NCBI RefSeq assembly: GCF_003253565.1
Contig: NZ_QKUF01000001.1
Coordinates: 329,867-393,866 of the forward strand
Direction: 5' to 3'
Source: Thermosporothrix hazakensis
Lineage (GTDB): Bacteria; Chloroflexota; Ktedonobacteria; Ktedonobacterales; Ktedonobacteraceae
DNA: 64,000 nucleotides
Part shown: piece after piece, positions 56,072 to 64,000 of the stretch
How positions within the stretch are numbered: the first letter of the stretch is position 1
Layout of the letters: each line of letters starts with the position of its first letter
The notes under the pieces: model-generated
Seen by the model: only the letters and a program-made list of their open reading frames with translations
What the model was told of the DNA's origin: nothing
Databases searched by the model: none
Translations under genes and position numbers: made by a program

Positions 56072-57306
56072 GACAGCTTCCCAAAGTGCTGATGCTGGTA
56101 GAAAACCTCTCAGTTCCCTCTGATCCCCGCGTCTGGCGCGAGGCGAAGACGCTCCAGCAACATGGCTTTCTGGTCAGCGTGATCTGCCCGAAAGGCAGGA
56201 CACGTGATCAGGCCAGCTATGAGTGCATAGACAACATTCACATCTATCGCTATGCCCAACCCCAGCAGGAAACAGCGCTCGGCTTCATAATGGAGTATCT
56301 GGTCTCGATGCTGCTGACCTTCTGGCTGAGTCTGGTTGTCTGGCGCAAGCATGGCTTTGATGTCATCCACGCCGCCAACCCACCCGATACCTTTTTCGCA
56401 ATCGGTCTGTTCTACAAGCTCTTCGGCAAGAAATATATTTTCGATCAGCATGATCTGGCGCCGGAAATGTTTCGAGTCAAGTTCGGTGGGCGCATGAAGT
56501 TCCTGTATCATATCCTGTTGCAACTGGAAAAGTGGTCCTATCGCACTGCCGATCTCGTGTTGACAACGAATGAGTCACAGAAGCGGCAGGCAATCAGGCG
56601 CGGAGCCTGCGCACCGCAGAAGGTGATTGTGGTGCGCAATGGCCCAGAGCTTGCCCACTATACTGATATTCCGTGTGAGCCCGCCCGAAAGCAGGGACAG
56701 CGCTTTCTGCTCTCATATGTAGGAGTGATGGGGTCTCAAGATGGAGTCGAATATGTGCTCCATGCGCTCCACACACTGGTGCATCGCTATCAACGGCGCG
56801 ATCTCCTGCTTGTCCTGATGGGAGAAGGTGAACAGCTTCCCCGACTCAAACACCTGATGCATGAGCTTCAGCTAGAAGCCTTCGTTCACTTTACCGGCTG
56901 GCTGCCCCGGCCTGAGATGTTGCGCTATCTTGCCGTGACAGATATTGGCCTTTCTCCCGATCCGAGCAACCAACTGAACGACCAGAGCACCATGCTGAAA
57001 ACAATGGAATATATGGCAATGGGGGTACCCGTGGTGGCATTTGATCTCCCGGAAACCCGCTTTTCCGCTCAGGAAGCGGCTCTCTATGCCACACCGAACC
57101 GCGTTGAAGAGTTCGCCGCCTGTATCGAACACCTGCTTGAAGATGCAGCTTTGCGCGAGGCACTGGGAGCCTATGGCCGCCAGCGGATTCGCCAGCAGCT
57201 TTGTTGGGAGAAAACCCGAGAACCATTGCTTCACGGCTATCGCCAGCTCTTCAACATAGAAGCATTGAGCGATGCCGCTCCAGAAAAAGATATGGTGACA
57301 GTCTAG
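56068..57306 (+). CDS. Glycosyltransferase (GT4-like)
   Basis: 412 aa. VENLSVPSDPRVWREAKTLQQHGFLVSVICPKG, KYIFDQHDLAPEMFRVKFG, LMGEGEQLPRLKHLM and GLSPDPSNQLNDQSTMLKTMEYMAMGVPVVAFDL are typical of exopolysaccharide transferases acting after WbnE-type steps. Overlaps the previous gene by 4 nt. Last of four transferases in the operon. Confidence 0.88.
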   Translation: MRQLPKVLMLVENLSVPSDPRVWREAKTLQQHGFLVSVICPKGRTRDQASYECIDNIHIYRYAQPQQETALGFIMEYLVSMLLTFWLSLVVWRKHGFDVIHAANPPDTFFAIGLFYKLFGKKYIFDQHDLAPEMFRVKFGGRMKFLYHILLQLEKWSYRTADLVLTTNESQKRQAIRRGACAPQKVIVVRNGPELAHYTDIPCEPARKQGQRFLLSYVGVMGSQDGVEYVLHALHTLVHRYQRRDLLLVLMGEGEQLPRLKHLMHELQLEAFVHFTGWLPRPEMLRYLAVTDIGLSPDPSNQLNDQSTMLKTMEYMAMGVPVVAFDLPETRFSAQEAALYATPNRVEEFAACIEHLLEDAALREALGAYGRQRIRQQLCWEKTREPLLHGYRQLFNIEALSDAAPEKDMVTV

Positions 57307-57454
57307 CCTATCAAAAAAACTGAATACATAAACTCAACAAAGCCGGTCACAATCCCCTCTCAGTTATCCTCTTATTGACCGATATATATATACACGCACG
57401 AAAAAATCTGTTACAGTAATAGACAAATGAGCGTGATAGAGACACGCCATAATG

Positions 57455-57486
57455 CGTAGATACCGAATTACCGGTATGCATCTACG
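57455..57486. promoter_or_regulatory. Hairpin in the leader of the epimerase gene
   Basis: CGTAGAT-ACCG paired with CGGT-ATGC-ATCTACG, an 11-bp stem with a 4-nt bulge, about 50 nt before the GTG start. No T-run, so more a leader structure than a terminator. Confidence 0.4.
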
Positions 57487-57533
57487 GCAATTTCGAGGTA
57501 TCCACTAGAAAGGGGGAGGCGCACCTTGAACAA

Positions 57534-58511
57534 GTGTGCGGCCATATTTTCATGACCAGATATCTGATTACCGGTGGAGCTGGCTTTATTGGTTCACATA
57601 TTGCGGAAACGCTGCTCGAACGAGGTGAAGCAGTCAGGATCTTTGACAGCCTCGATGTTGGCAAGGCCGAGAATCTCACCTTGTTGCGGCAGCGCTTCGA
57701 CGATGTGGAATTCATTCAGGGAGACATACGTGATCTCGATGCACTCAAAAAAGCAACGGAGGGCATCGAGATTATTTTTCATCAGGCAGCATTGGCCTCG
57801 GTACCACGCTCTGTCATCGCCCCAACTGCCTCCCTGGAAATCAATGTCAATGGCACCCAGAACGTCTTGATTGCCGCCCGAGATTCTGGTGTCAGGCGTG
57901 TTGTCTACGCAAGCTCATCATCGATCTATGGCAACGCGCCACAGCTCCCCAAACAGGAGCATATGCGCCCTGAGCCAATCTCGCCTTATGCAGCACACAA
58001 ACTGGCAGGCGAGACGCTCTGCCATGTGTTTACACGTATCTATGGGCTGGAAACCGTATCTTTACGCTACTTCAATGTATTTGGCCCCCGGCAAGATCCC
58101 TATGCGGAATATGCTGCCGTGGTCCCGCGTTTTCTAGCCTCAATTCTGACAGGCAGGCGGCCTGTTATTTTCGGCGATGGGGAACAAACACGCGATTTTA
58201 CCTATATTGAGAACGTTGTTCAGGCGAACCTGCAAGCCGCGATAGCGCCCCGTGCAGTAGGAGAAGTGCTGAACATCGGTCTTGGAGAGAGTATCTCACT
58301 GAATACGATGCTCTGCATTGCCGGAAAGCTGCTGAATCGAGAGATAGAAGCAGAGTATCGTCCGGCTCGCCCGGGAGATGTGCGTAACAGTCTGGCAGAT
58401 ATCAGCAAAGCCAGAGAGCTCATCAACTATCACCCGAGTGTGCGCTTTGAGGACGGACTAGCACGCACTCTTGCCTCAATGCAGTCACCAGCAAGCCTGC
58501 TGGCAGGATAA
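57534..58511 (+). CDS. NAD-dependent nucleotide-sugar epimerase/dehydratase (SDR)
   Basis: 325-aa extended SDR enzyme. Rossmann motif GGAGFIGSHIAE (residues 14-25), DVGKAENL substitution in the ribose loop, the active-site SSSSIYG and SPYAAHKLAGE (YxxxK). NVFGPRQDPYAEYAAVVPRF fits UDP-glucose/UDP-GlcNAc(A) 4-epimerases. GTG at 57534 with GGGGGAGG 14 nt upstream; the ATG at 57552 is an alternative lacking a site. Supplies an epimerised sugar for the exopolysaccharide. Confidence 0.88.
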   Translation: MCGHIFMTRYLITGGAGFIGSHIAETLLERGEAVRIFDSLDVGKAENLTLLRQRFDDVEFIQGDIRDLDALKKATEGIEIIFHQAALASVPRSVIAPTASLEINVNGTQNVLIAARDSGVRRVVYASSSSIYGNAPQLPKQEHMRPEPISPYAAHKLAGETLCHVFTRIYGLETVSLRYFNVFGPRQDPYAEYAAVVPRFLASILTGRRPVIFGDGEQTRDFTYIENVVQANLQAAIAPRAVGEVLNIGLGESISLNTMLCIAGKLLNREIEAEYRPARPGDVRNSLADISKARELINYHPSVRFEDGLARTLASMQSPASLLAG

Positions 58512-58526
58512 GCATCTTTCCGAGGT

Positions 58527-58561
58527 ACCTCCTGAGAGCACCGAGGCTTTCAGGAGGTTTC
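58527..58561 (+). terminator. Terminator after epimerase
   Basis: Perfect 9-bp stem ACCTCCTGA/TCAGGAGGT with a 14-nt loop, then TTTCAT; the T-run is short. Confidence 0.65.
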
Positions 58562-58575
58562 ATGAAATTCGGCGA

Positions 58576-59586
58576 TCAGGAAACACTGACGCTCATCGAG
58601 GCTGCTTGTTGTCGTAACGCCTCCTGCGCTGCCTCAAGTACCCGCACAACCGCAACCCCTACTTCACCACTCGCCCGTGGGGATGTCCCCTTCAGAATCG
58701 AGTTCACAAAGTCTTCGCACTCCAATCGCAGCGGCTCAATCCAGTCAATATGGGGAATCGTAATCGCGCCATAGCGATAGGAGACGACCGGGTCCGCATG
58801 GACATCGGCCCCTTTGTTGTAGACCTTAATCATCTCAGCAGGGTTGGTATCATCATAGACAACCATACGAGCGTCACCGATAATAGTCACGCGCCGCACC
58901 TTGCAAGGATGTAACCAACTGACATGAATGTGAGAGGTCATTCCATCGGCGAACCCAAGATCGATATGCGCAATATCATGAATATTTGCCTGAAGGTGAG
59001 CGTGCGCCTGTACCTTGACCTGCTCTGGAAGCTGCCCGAAGAGGTACAATAGAATTGAAACATCGTGCGGTGCCAGATCCCAGATCACATTGATATCATT
59101 GCGGAATAGCCCCAGATTCAGCCGTTCGGTTTCCACACAGTAAATGCGTCCGAGCTCTCCGGCCTGCACCAGTTTGCGTAACTCATTCACGGCAGGGCTA
59201 TACTCAAACGTATGCCCGACCATCAGCACACAGTTCATCTCCTTTGCCAGAGCAACAAGCTCTTCAGCCTCGGCCACACTGGCCGTAAGAGGTTTCTCTA
59301 CAAGGACATGCTTGCCACACAATAAAGCCTCTTTAGCCAGCCGATAATGTGTTTTTACCGGGGTGGCAACCACCACAGCATCAACATCGGAATGCAATAA
59401 CTCCTCGACATCTGTCGTTGTATGTATCCAGGGCTGATGAGCATGTATGGGGGCAAGACGGCGCTCATCCAGATCAGCAACCATCGCCACAGAGGCCTGT
59501 GGCAAGCTGTCCAGATTACGCGCAATTTTTGGCCCCCAGTAGCCCCAACCAATGACACCAAAGCGCAACTTCGCCATCTCACACAT
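58576..59586 (-). CDS. Gfo/Idh/MocA-family oxidoreductase, WlbA-like
   Basis: 336 aa. NAD-binding GVIGWGYWGPKIARN at the N-terminus, VVVATPVKTHYRLAKEAL and HVLVEKPLT with the catalytic Lys. The sequence WGYWGPKIARN and DINVIWDLAPHDVSILLYL is typical of UDP-GlcNAcA 3-dehydrogenases and related sugar oxidoreductases of O-antigen loci. ATG at 59586 (GAAGGA 3 nt upstream) or 59577. Precedes the aminotransferase step of diacetamido-uronate formation. Confidence 0.85.
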   Translation of the reverse strand: MCEMAKLRFGVIGWGYWGPKIARNLDSLPQASVAMVADLDERRLAPIHAHQPWIHTTTDVEELLHSDVDAVVVATPVKTHYRLAKEALLCGKHVLVEKPLTASVAEAEELVALAKEMNCVLMVGHTFEYSPAVNELRKLVQAGELGRIYCVETERLNLGLFRNDINVIWDLAPHDVSILLYLFGQLPEQVKVQAHAHLQANIHDIAHIDLGFADGMTSHIHVSWLHPCKVRRVTIIGDARMVVYDDTNPAEMIKVYNKGADVHADPVVSYRYGAITIPHIDWIEPLRLECEDFVNSILKGTSPRASGEVGVAVVRVLEAAQEALRQQAASMSVSVS

Positions 59587-60115
59587 AATCCTTCTTTTGT
59601 GTGTGTTGTAAACGTTCCTCAGAAATGCAGTCAAGTATGGGTATTCACTGTCACTTTTCGCTTTTCATCCTTCTCCCAATATGAATAGACATATTGTGAA
59701 AGCACCATTTCAAGAGAAGATTGCTTACCCGGTTCCGTCACAAACGGTTTGGCAGGTAAAAACAGGACTATATGCAGAGCCATGAGTCTCGCCTGCTTTC
59801 ACATAGTTCCTGCGGCCTTCATATCAGAGAGGAGAAGGATGTGCAGTTCACCCCCATGCCTTTCTACGTAGAGGCATACATGAGCCTTGCTCGCATTTCT
59901 CAATACTGTGTCCGTTTGTTTCTGTATGTGTCTGTGCTACAATCCTCAGCAGACTGTTACAAGCCTCTCCTTGACGAGAGCAAGAAGGACTTCACCTCTT
60001 TTCATGGTCGCGTCTCCGCGAGCGGTTGTTCCATGAACGCGCATGAAAGCTCCTTCCACATGTTCCCCGTCCAGTTCCCCACAAACCTGTTCATCTGTAC
60101 GAGAGAGGGGCGTGT
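59587..60115. other. Intergenic region between Gfo/Idh and DegT genes
   Basis: 529 nt without a supported gene; only short frames with unconvincing composition. A promoter for the minus-strand Gfo/Idh gene must lie at its left end, but none was placed. Confidence 0.4.
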
Positions 60116-61243
60116 TTATGCTTGAGCGGCCAACAAAGAGACATTTCGCTTCACAGCATCAATAACCATTTGCCTCTGTTCCGGGGTCAGTTCCGGGTAC
60201 ATCGGTAAAGAGACAATGCGCTCAGCAGCGGCTTCCGTCACCGGCAACGACCCACGCTGATAACCATAGCGGGCACAACATGGCTGGAGATGAATCGGGA
60301 TGGGATAATGAATATTCGTGCCGATTCCTTCCTGCTCCAACGCCTCACGGAAGCGATCACGCTGCGGAACCTGAACGACATAGTAGCAAAACACATGCGT
60401 TCCCCACGGTCGCTCTACCGGGACTGCTTCCACCACATCACGCAACTGTTCGGTATAGGCACGAGCATGGACCTGGCGCGCTTCGTTCCAGCGCTCAAGG
60501 TGAGGGAGCTTGACCAGCAGCGCAGCCGCCTGTAGTTCATCCATGCGCCAGTTTCCCCCGATCAGATCATGATGATACTTCACCCGCGAGCCATGATCGC
60601 GCAACATCCGCATTTTCGCCGCCAGCTCAGCATCATTGGTCGTGCAGATACCCGCCTCACCAAAGGCACCGATATTCTTACTGAAATACAGACTGAAACA
60701 GGCTATATCACCAAAGCTGCCCACGCGCTGCCCCTGATAGGTGGCACCATGCGCCTGTGAGGCATCTTCGATCACACGTAAGTTATGGGAACGGGCAAAC
60801 TCCATAACGGGTCCCATTTCCACCGCGTGCCCATAAAGATGCACGGGTAGAAGTGCCCGCGTGCGCGGCGTTACCACCCGCTCCAATTGACGCCAGTCCA
60901 TTAAATAGGTTTCTGGATCAACATCCACAAAAACTGGCGTAGCTCCCACCTGTGCGATGGCCTCAACGGTTGCGATAAAGGTGTTGGAAACGGTGATGAC
61001 TTCATCACCCGGGCCAATATCGCAAGCACGAAGCGCCAGGGCCAGAGCCTCGGTACCGGACGAGTTGCCGACACCATAGCGACAGCCACAGAATGCCGCA
61101 AACTGTTCCTCAAAGGCCTGTGTCCTGGGCCCAAGAAAGAGCTGCATGCTATCCAGAACCTCTTCAAACGCACGCAAAATCTCACCTTTGAGCGTCATAT
61201 ACTGTGCGCGTAAATCAACAAGAGGCACTTTCAGAGAAGGCAC
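60116..61243 (-). CDS. DegT/DnrJ/EryC1/StrS aminotransferase, WbpE/WlbC-like
   Basis: 375-aa PLP sugar aminotransferase. PLP lysine in CFSLYFSKNIGAFGEAG (near 190), GNSSGTEALALALRA, DVDPETYLMD, EDASQAHGATYQG and the dimer region NWRMDELQAA. Converts the 3-keto group of a UDP-keto-uronate into an amine; the WlbB-like acetyltransferase at 38350 would be the next step. GTG start with AAGGAG 10 nt upstream. Confidence 0.9.
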   Translation of the reverse strand: MPSLKVPLVDLRAQYMTLKGEILRAFEEVLDSMQLFLGPRTQAFEEQFAAFCGCRYGVGNSSGTEALALALRACDIGPGDEVITVSNTFIATVEAIAQVGATPVFVDVDPETYLMDWRQLERVVTPRTRALLPVHLYGHAVEMGPVMEFARSHNLRVIEDASQAHGATYQGQRVGSFGDIACFSLYFSKNIGAFGEAGICTTNDAELAAKMRMLRDHGSRVKYHHDLIGGNWRMDELQAAALLVKLPHLERWNEARQVHARAYTEQLRDVVEAVPVERPWGTHVFCYYVVQVPQRDRFREALEQEGIGTNIHYPIPIHLQPCCARYGYQRGSLPVTEAAAERIVSLPMYPELTPEQRQMVIDAVKRNVSLLAAQA

Positions 61244-61684
61244 TTACCTTTCACTCCTTTAGCTAGTTCAACAGGGTTGATTTGTTTCTATCGCAACTGT
61301 AGCACACGAGAGTAGCAGAGAGATGCTCAAACAGGTAGAAGATAGGTAAATCTACCCAATCAGAGTTGAGAAGACTTGACACTGATCGCTGCGTTCTCCA
61401 TTTCCGTCTGCACGCTTCCAACCTATCCAACAGGAAAGGACAGAATGCGCCATTCTCCCCATAAAAGCAAACCGGAAGAAAAGAGATGCCTGCTGTCTGA
61501 GCCGCTCCCCGCTATTCAGCATGAGAAAGAACTTCCGGCCAGGCCCCATATCGACGTATTTCCACCAAAGCCCCTACTTTTTACCATATCTCCATACATT
61601 TTCTCACCAGTTATACACCGAGGCGCGGTAAGATGACATAAGGAACCCGGATCTCATGATGCCACCGAGGGAGGAACGAACCGT
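61244..61684. other. Intergenic region before the sugar transferase
   Basis: 441 nt with short frames only, none with a good ribosome-binding site and family-like composition. It must contain promoters for the diverging DegT and sugar-transferase genes. Confidence 0.4.
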
Positions 61685-62362
61685 ATGGCTGTATTGCAGC
61701 AAGAACAGGCCAGTATTATCACATTTAATCCTACGTATCTCAAAGTAAAGCGGCTTCTGGATATTGTGATTACATTGCTTGCAGCCCCTCTTCTCCTGTT
61801 CGTCGTCATTTTGATCGCCATCTGCATCAAGCTTGACTCAGAAGGACCGGTCTTTTTCCGACAAAAACGCATCGGACAGGATGGCCGTGTCTTCGAGATG
61901 CTCAAATTCCGATCTATGTATGTAAACAGTGACCAGAACATCCACAAAGAGAAGATCAAACTCTTTATGAACGGTGGCAAACTCGACACCTCCGGTGATC
62001 CCTCTCTCGCTTACAAGTTCCGTAATGATCCACGCGTAACCCGCGTCGGGCGCATTATCCGCAAGACGAGCCTCGATGAACTGCCACAGTTCTGGAACGT
62101 ACTACGCGGTGAAATGTCGCTGGTTGGCCCACGGCCTCCCCTGCCCTATGAGGTCGAGATGTACACCGAACGAGAATGGCTCCGCCTCTGTGGCAAACCG
62201 GGTTGTACTGGCACCTGGCAGGTCTACGGACGTTCTCGTGTCTCCTTTCAAGACATGATTGAAATGGATATCGAATACCTTCAAATGCAGTCAATCTGGC
62301 AGGATCTGAAGCTGATCATCCTGACGATCCCGGTGATGATCCTGGGACGCGGAGGCGCGTAA
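61685..62362 (+). CDS. Initiating sugar transferase (polyisoprenyl-phosphate sugar-1-phosphate transferase)
   Basis: 225-aa WbaP/EpsL-type enzyme that loads the first sugar phosphate on undecaprenyl phosphate. One N-terminal membrane hairpin (about 19-45), then [18 protein letters not shown], the catalytic [26 protein letters not shown] and [15 protein letters not shown]. Complete. GGGAGG is 8 nt upstream of the ATG. It begins the repeat unit built by the transferases at 50.4-57.3 kb. Confidence 0.92.
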   Translation: MAVLQQEQASIITFNPTYLKVKRLLDIVITLLAAPLLLFVVILIAICIKLDSEGPVFFRQKRIGQDGRVFEMLKFRSMYVNSDQNIHKEKIKLFMNGGKLDTSGDPSLAYKFRNDPRVTRVGRIIRKTSLDELPQFWNVLRGEMSLVGPRPPLPYEVEMYTEREWLRLCGKPGCTGTWQVYGRSRVSFQDMIEMDIEYLQMQSIWQDLKLIILTIPVMILGRGGA

Positions 62363-62366
62363 GATC

Positions 62367-62412
62367 AGCTCTTCTCCTATTTTGAGAGATGGCAGGGAAG
62401 CAGGGAGAAGAG
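62367..62412. repeat. Inverted repeat at the convergent ends
   Basis: GCTCTTCTCC (62367-62376) and GGAGAAGAGC (62403-62412) can form a 10-bp stem with a 26-nt loop. No T-run, so terminator activity is uncertain. Confidence 0.4.
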
Positions 62413-62781
62413 CGGACGCACACGAAGCGGATGATAGGGAGAATAGGGGTCGACCAGTCGCGTGCGTTGCCGCTCAAAGCGTTCAACCCGTTGGAGCAAA
62501 AGATGCATACGGAACGGATCAATCAGCACAAAGAATGGCGCACAGCCCGTTAACCGATAGATAAATCCATATAAATCAACCTTTGGCTGAGCTACCACCG
62601 CAACCGTCAATAGCTTCCCCTCTTTTCCAATCACTGCACATTGATATTTCTGCATCACCTGTAGAGGCAATAACCGCCGATAGCGATGAGGTATATGGCG
62701 TAAATCACGCAGGCCAGGAATAACAGCGGGACGTGTGATAGGCTTCGGGAGAGCCTTCGATTTTACTCGCATGTGTACCAT
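62377..62781 (-). CDS. GspE-N/MshEN-like small protein
   Basis: 134 aa. IPHRYRRLLPLQVMQKYQCAVIGKEGKLLTVAVVAQP and VDLYGFIYRLTGCAPFFVLIDPFRMHLLLQRV resemble the N-terminal (MshEN) domain of type II/IV secretion ATPases, which binds c-di-GMP in some members; here it is free-standing without the ATPase. ATG at 62781 with AGGAGG 15 nt upstream, so the start is uncertain. Several such proteins are known as stand-alone regulators by analogy (inference). Confidence 0.55.
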   Translation of the reverse strand: MVHMRVKSKALPKPITRPAVIPGLRDLRHIPHRYRRLLPLQVMQKYQCAVIGKEGKLLTVAVVAQPKVDLYGFIYRLTGCAPFFVLIDPFRMHLLLQRVERFERQRTRLVDPYSPYHPLRVRPLFSLLPCHLSK

Positions 62782-63212
62782 TTTCCGACTTTGCTTACCT
62801 CCTGACCAGAAATACACAAACAAGGAAGAGCGCCTCTTTGCACCGTCTGGCATGCAAACAGCCCTCGGTTGCTGTCTCCACGGTAGCAGACAGCGGACAT
62901 CCAGTCATTACAGGATTCAACAGGGCTTTTCTGCTCGCCTTTCGCGCGATGCGCTTGATTGCATCCCTTCGCAACCCTTGTGAACGCACGACCGCCGTCC
63001 GAACAGTGCCAGATGACACCTGCTCTTTTACCGGAAGCGAGCTCAACGCTATGAGCCCAAGAGCTCAACCTTTCGCATCCCGGTTTCATTCACAAAACCG
63101 CCTCGCCACTCTCACTACCAACCTTACCTTATCGATGTGCAGAGGCGATAGAGAAAGGTGAGAAAAAATGGTGATATGCAACACGGGCATGTTGAGAGTT
63201 TGCAACTTGGCA
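62782..63212. other. Intergenic region before the response regulator end
   Basis: 431 nt. Contains GCACC-type segment TTTGCACCGTCTGGC (62837-62851) also seen at 21335; no supported gene or known motif. Confidence 0.4.
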
Positions 63213-63247
63213 TAAAAAAAGAAGAGCTTATACCACGCTCTTCTTTT
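63213..63247 (-). terminator. Terminator of the response regulator gene
   Basis: On the minus strand AAGAAGAGC/GCTCTTCTT stem followed by TTTTTATG; 14 nt after the stop codon. Confidence 0.88.
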
Positions 63248-63260
63248 CACACGCCTTTTG

Positions 63261-64000
63261 TTACAGCGCCGCTACACGCAAAGAGCAGGCGTCAGAAACG
63301 CTCTCCTGGTCGAGATCCTCATTGCGCCGGATCAAAGTATATCCCACGCCAGGCACGGTCAAAATATAGCGAGGATTCCCGGGGTTGGGTTCGATCTTCT
63401 GGCGCAAATGACGAATATGCGCCTTAATTAAACAGGTATCTCCATCCCCATCATAGCCCCATACATGGGTTACAATCTGTCCAGCAGTACACACATCATT
63501 AGCATTGATTGCTAGCAGATGCAGCAGCTTACTCTCGGTGGGAGTCAAGCGGGCGGTTTTACCATGAATCGTCACTTCATTATGCAGGGAGTCAACACAA
63601 AGAGGGCCAACCTTGATAATGGAGGAGGGGCGGCGTTCCAGCGTTGCGCGTGAGCGACGGCTGATAGCGCGAATTCGGGCCAGCAACTGCGAGGGGAAAA
63701 ACGGCTTACGCAGATAGTCGTCGGCCCCGGATTCCAGACAACGTACCTCGTCCTGTACATCTTTCCCATCGGTCAAAATCAGGAGGAGGGCGTCATGCTT
63801 GGTGCGCATTTCACGATACAATTCCAGAATGTCAGCGTCACGCATCGCAGGATCAGCAATCACCAGATCAGGGCGACGTTCTTGCCATTCGATTCTCGCC
63901 TTCTCTTCGGTAAAAGCTCGATACACCTCATGTCCCAATGTCTTCAACCAGCTTGTTAGCATTTCGACAAGATCGCGATCACTATCAATAATTAATAATT
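63261..64000 (-). CDS. OmpR/PhoB-type response regulator (5' end cut by window edge)
   Basis: Two-component transcription regulator. The visible frame continues through position 64000 (LLIIDSDRDLVEMLTSWLK...), so the annotated ATG at 63962 is internal and the true start lies outside. Receiver domain: IIDSD acidic pair, phosphoacceptor Asp in PDLVIADPAM, Lys in DDYLRKPFFPSQLLARI. Winged-helix DNA-binding domain: LTPTESKLLHLLAINANDVCTAGQIVTHVWG and IRHLRQKIEPNPGNPRYILTVPGVGYTL. Partner kinase is not in the window. Confidence 0.92.
   Translation of the reverse strand, partial: LLIIDSDRDLVEMLTSWLKTLGHEVYRAFTEEKARIEWQERRPDLVIADPAMRDADILELYREMRTKHDALLLILTDGKDVQDEVRCLESGADDYLRKPFFPSQLLARIRAISRRSRATLERRPSSIIKVGPLCVDSLHNEVTIHGKTARLTPTESKLLHLLAINANDVCTAGQIVTHVWGYDGDGDTCLIKAHIRHLRQKIEPNPGNPRYILTVPGVGYTLIRRNEDLDQESVSDACSLRVAAL

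Noticed and set aside
59772..60125. 117-aa plus-strand frame in the Gfo/Idh-DegT gap
   Set aside because: No family likeness, no ribosome site, atypical composition.

Overview
The window looks like a chromosomal segment of a multicellular, spore-forming-type Chloroflexota bacterium, most likely a Ktedonobacteria (Ktedonobacter/Thermosporothrix-like) genome. This is an inference from moderate GC, frequent GTG starts with strong Shine-Dalgarno sequences, DUF4388 proteins, an archaeal-looking GlyA and several Chloroflexota-flavoured families. No 16S rRNA, tRNA, IS element, CRISPR array or phage gene was seen, and the species is not identifiable from the sequence alone.

Layout. 1-3.7 kb (minus): an acyl-CoA ligase cut by the window edge, then folC and folP. 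4-16.2 kb (plus): a membrane-anchored zinc-finger protein, a polyprenyl diphosphate synthase, a regulated family II (Mn) pyrophosphatase next to a K+-independent H+-pumping pyrophosphatase, a phospholipase-D-like lipoprotein, a small monooxygenase, ligA, and an APH-like kinase overlapping a GNAT acetyltransferase. 16.2-27.7 kb: archaeal-type glyA (minus), an EF-G2-like GTPase (plus), an MFS exporter, a LON-substrate-binding-domain protein, a sulfur operon (cysC-sat-ssuA-ssuB-ssuC, minus) and a GatB/YqeY protein. 28-36.5 kb: DUF4383 membrane protein, nitrilase-family hydrolase, nucleotidyltransferase, thioredoxin/NHL-repeat protein, Nudix hydrolase, then pruA-like dehydrogenase, MBL hydrolase and FAD amine oxidase. 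36.6-38.2 kb: two DUF4388 paralogues. 38.3-62.4 kb: a large exopolysaccharide locus. 62.4-64 kb: a GspE-N/MshEN-like protein and an edge-truncated OmpR-type response regulator.

Most notable observation. At 30379-30381 the thioredoxin/NHL-repeat gene (NHLRC2-like) has an in-frame TGA exactly where the family has a redox cysteine in its C-C-I-N-C motif, giving C-U-I-N-C. The reading frame is open and homologous on both sides, has a good ribosome-binding site with a TTG start at 30247, and 17 nt after the TGA there is an 8-bp hairpin with an AGUU loop whose position and shape fit the bacterial SECIS model. This is a strong candidate for a selenocysteine-containing NHL-thioredoxin that ordinary gene calling would truncate to an ATG at 30397.

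The exopolysaccharide locus runs outward from a 0.5-kb divergent promoter region near 45.5 kb. The plus arm has a Wzz/BY-kinase, a very unusual single-chain Wzx-like flippase plus Wzy/O-antigen-ligase fusion (960 aa), four glycosyltransferases, an AsnB-type amidotransferase, a nucleotide-sugar epimerase and, further on, the initiating sugar transferase. The minus arm has a dimethylformamidase-like surface protein, two related polysaccharide deacetylases flanking an ATP-grasp/FAD-enzyme pair, and a hexapeptide N-acetyltransferase. With the Gfo/Idh dehydrogenase and DegT aminotransferase at 58.6-61.2 kb, that acetyltransferase forms a plausible UDP-2,3-diacetamido-uronate pathway, with AsnB possibly amidating the uronic acid.
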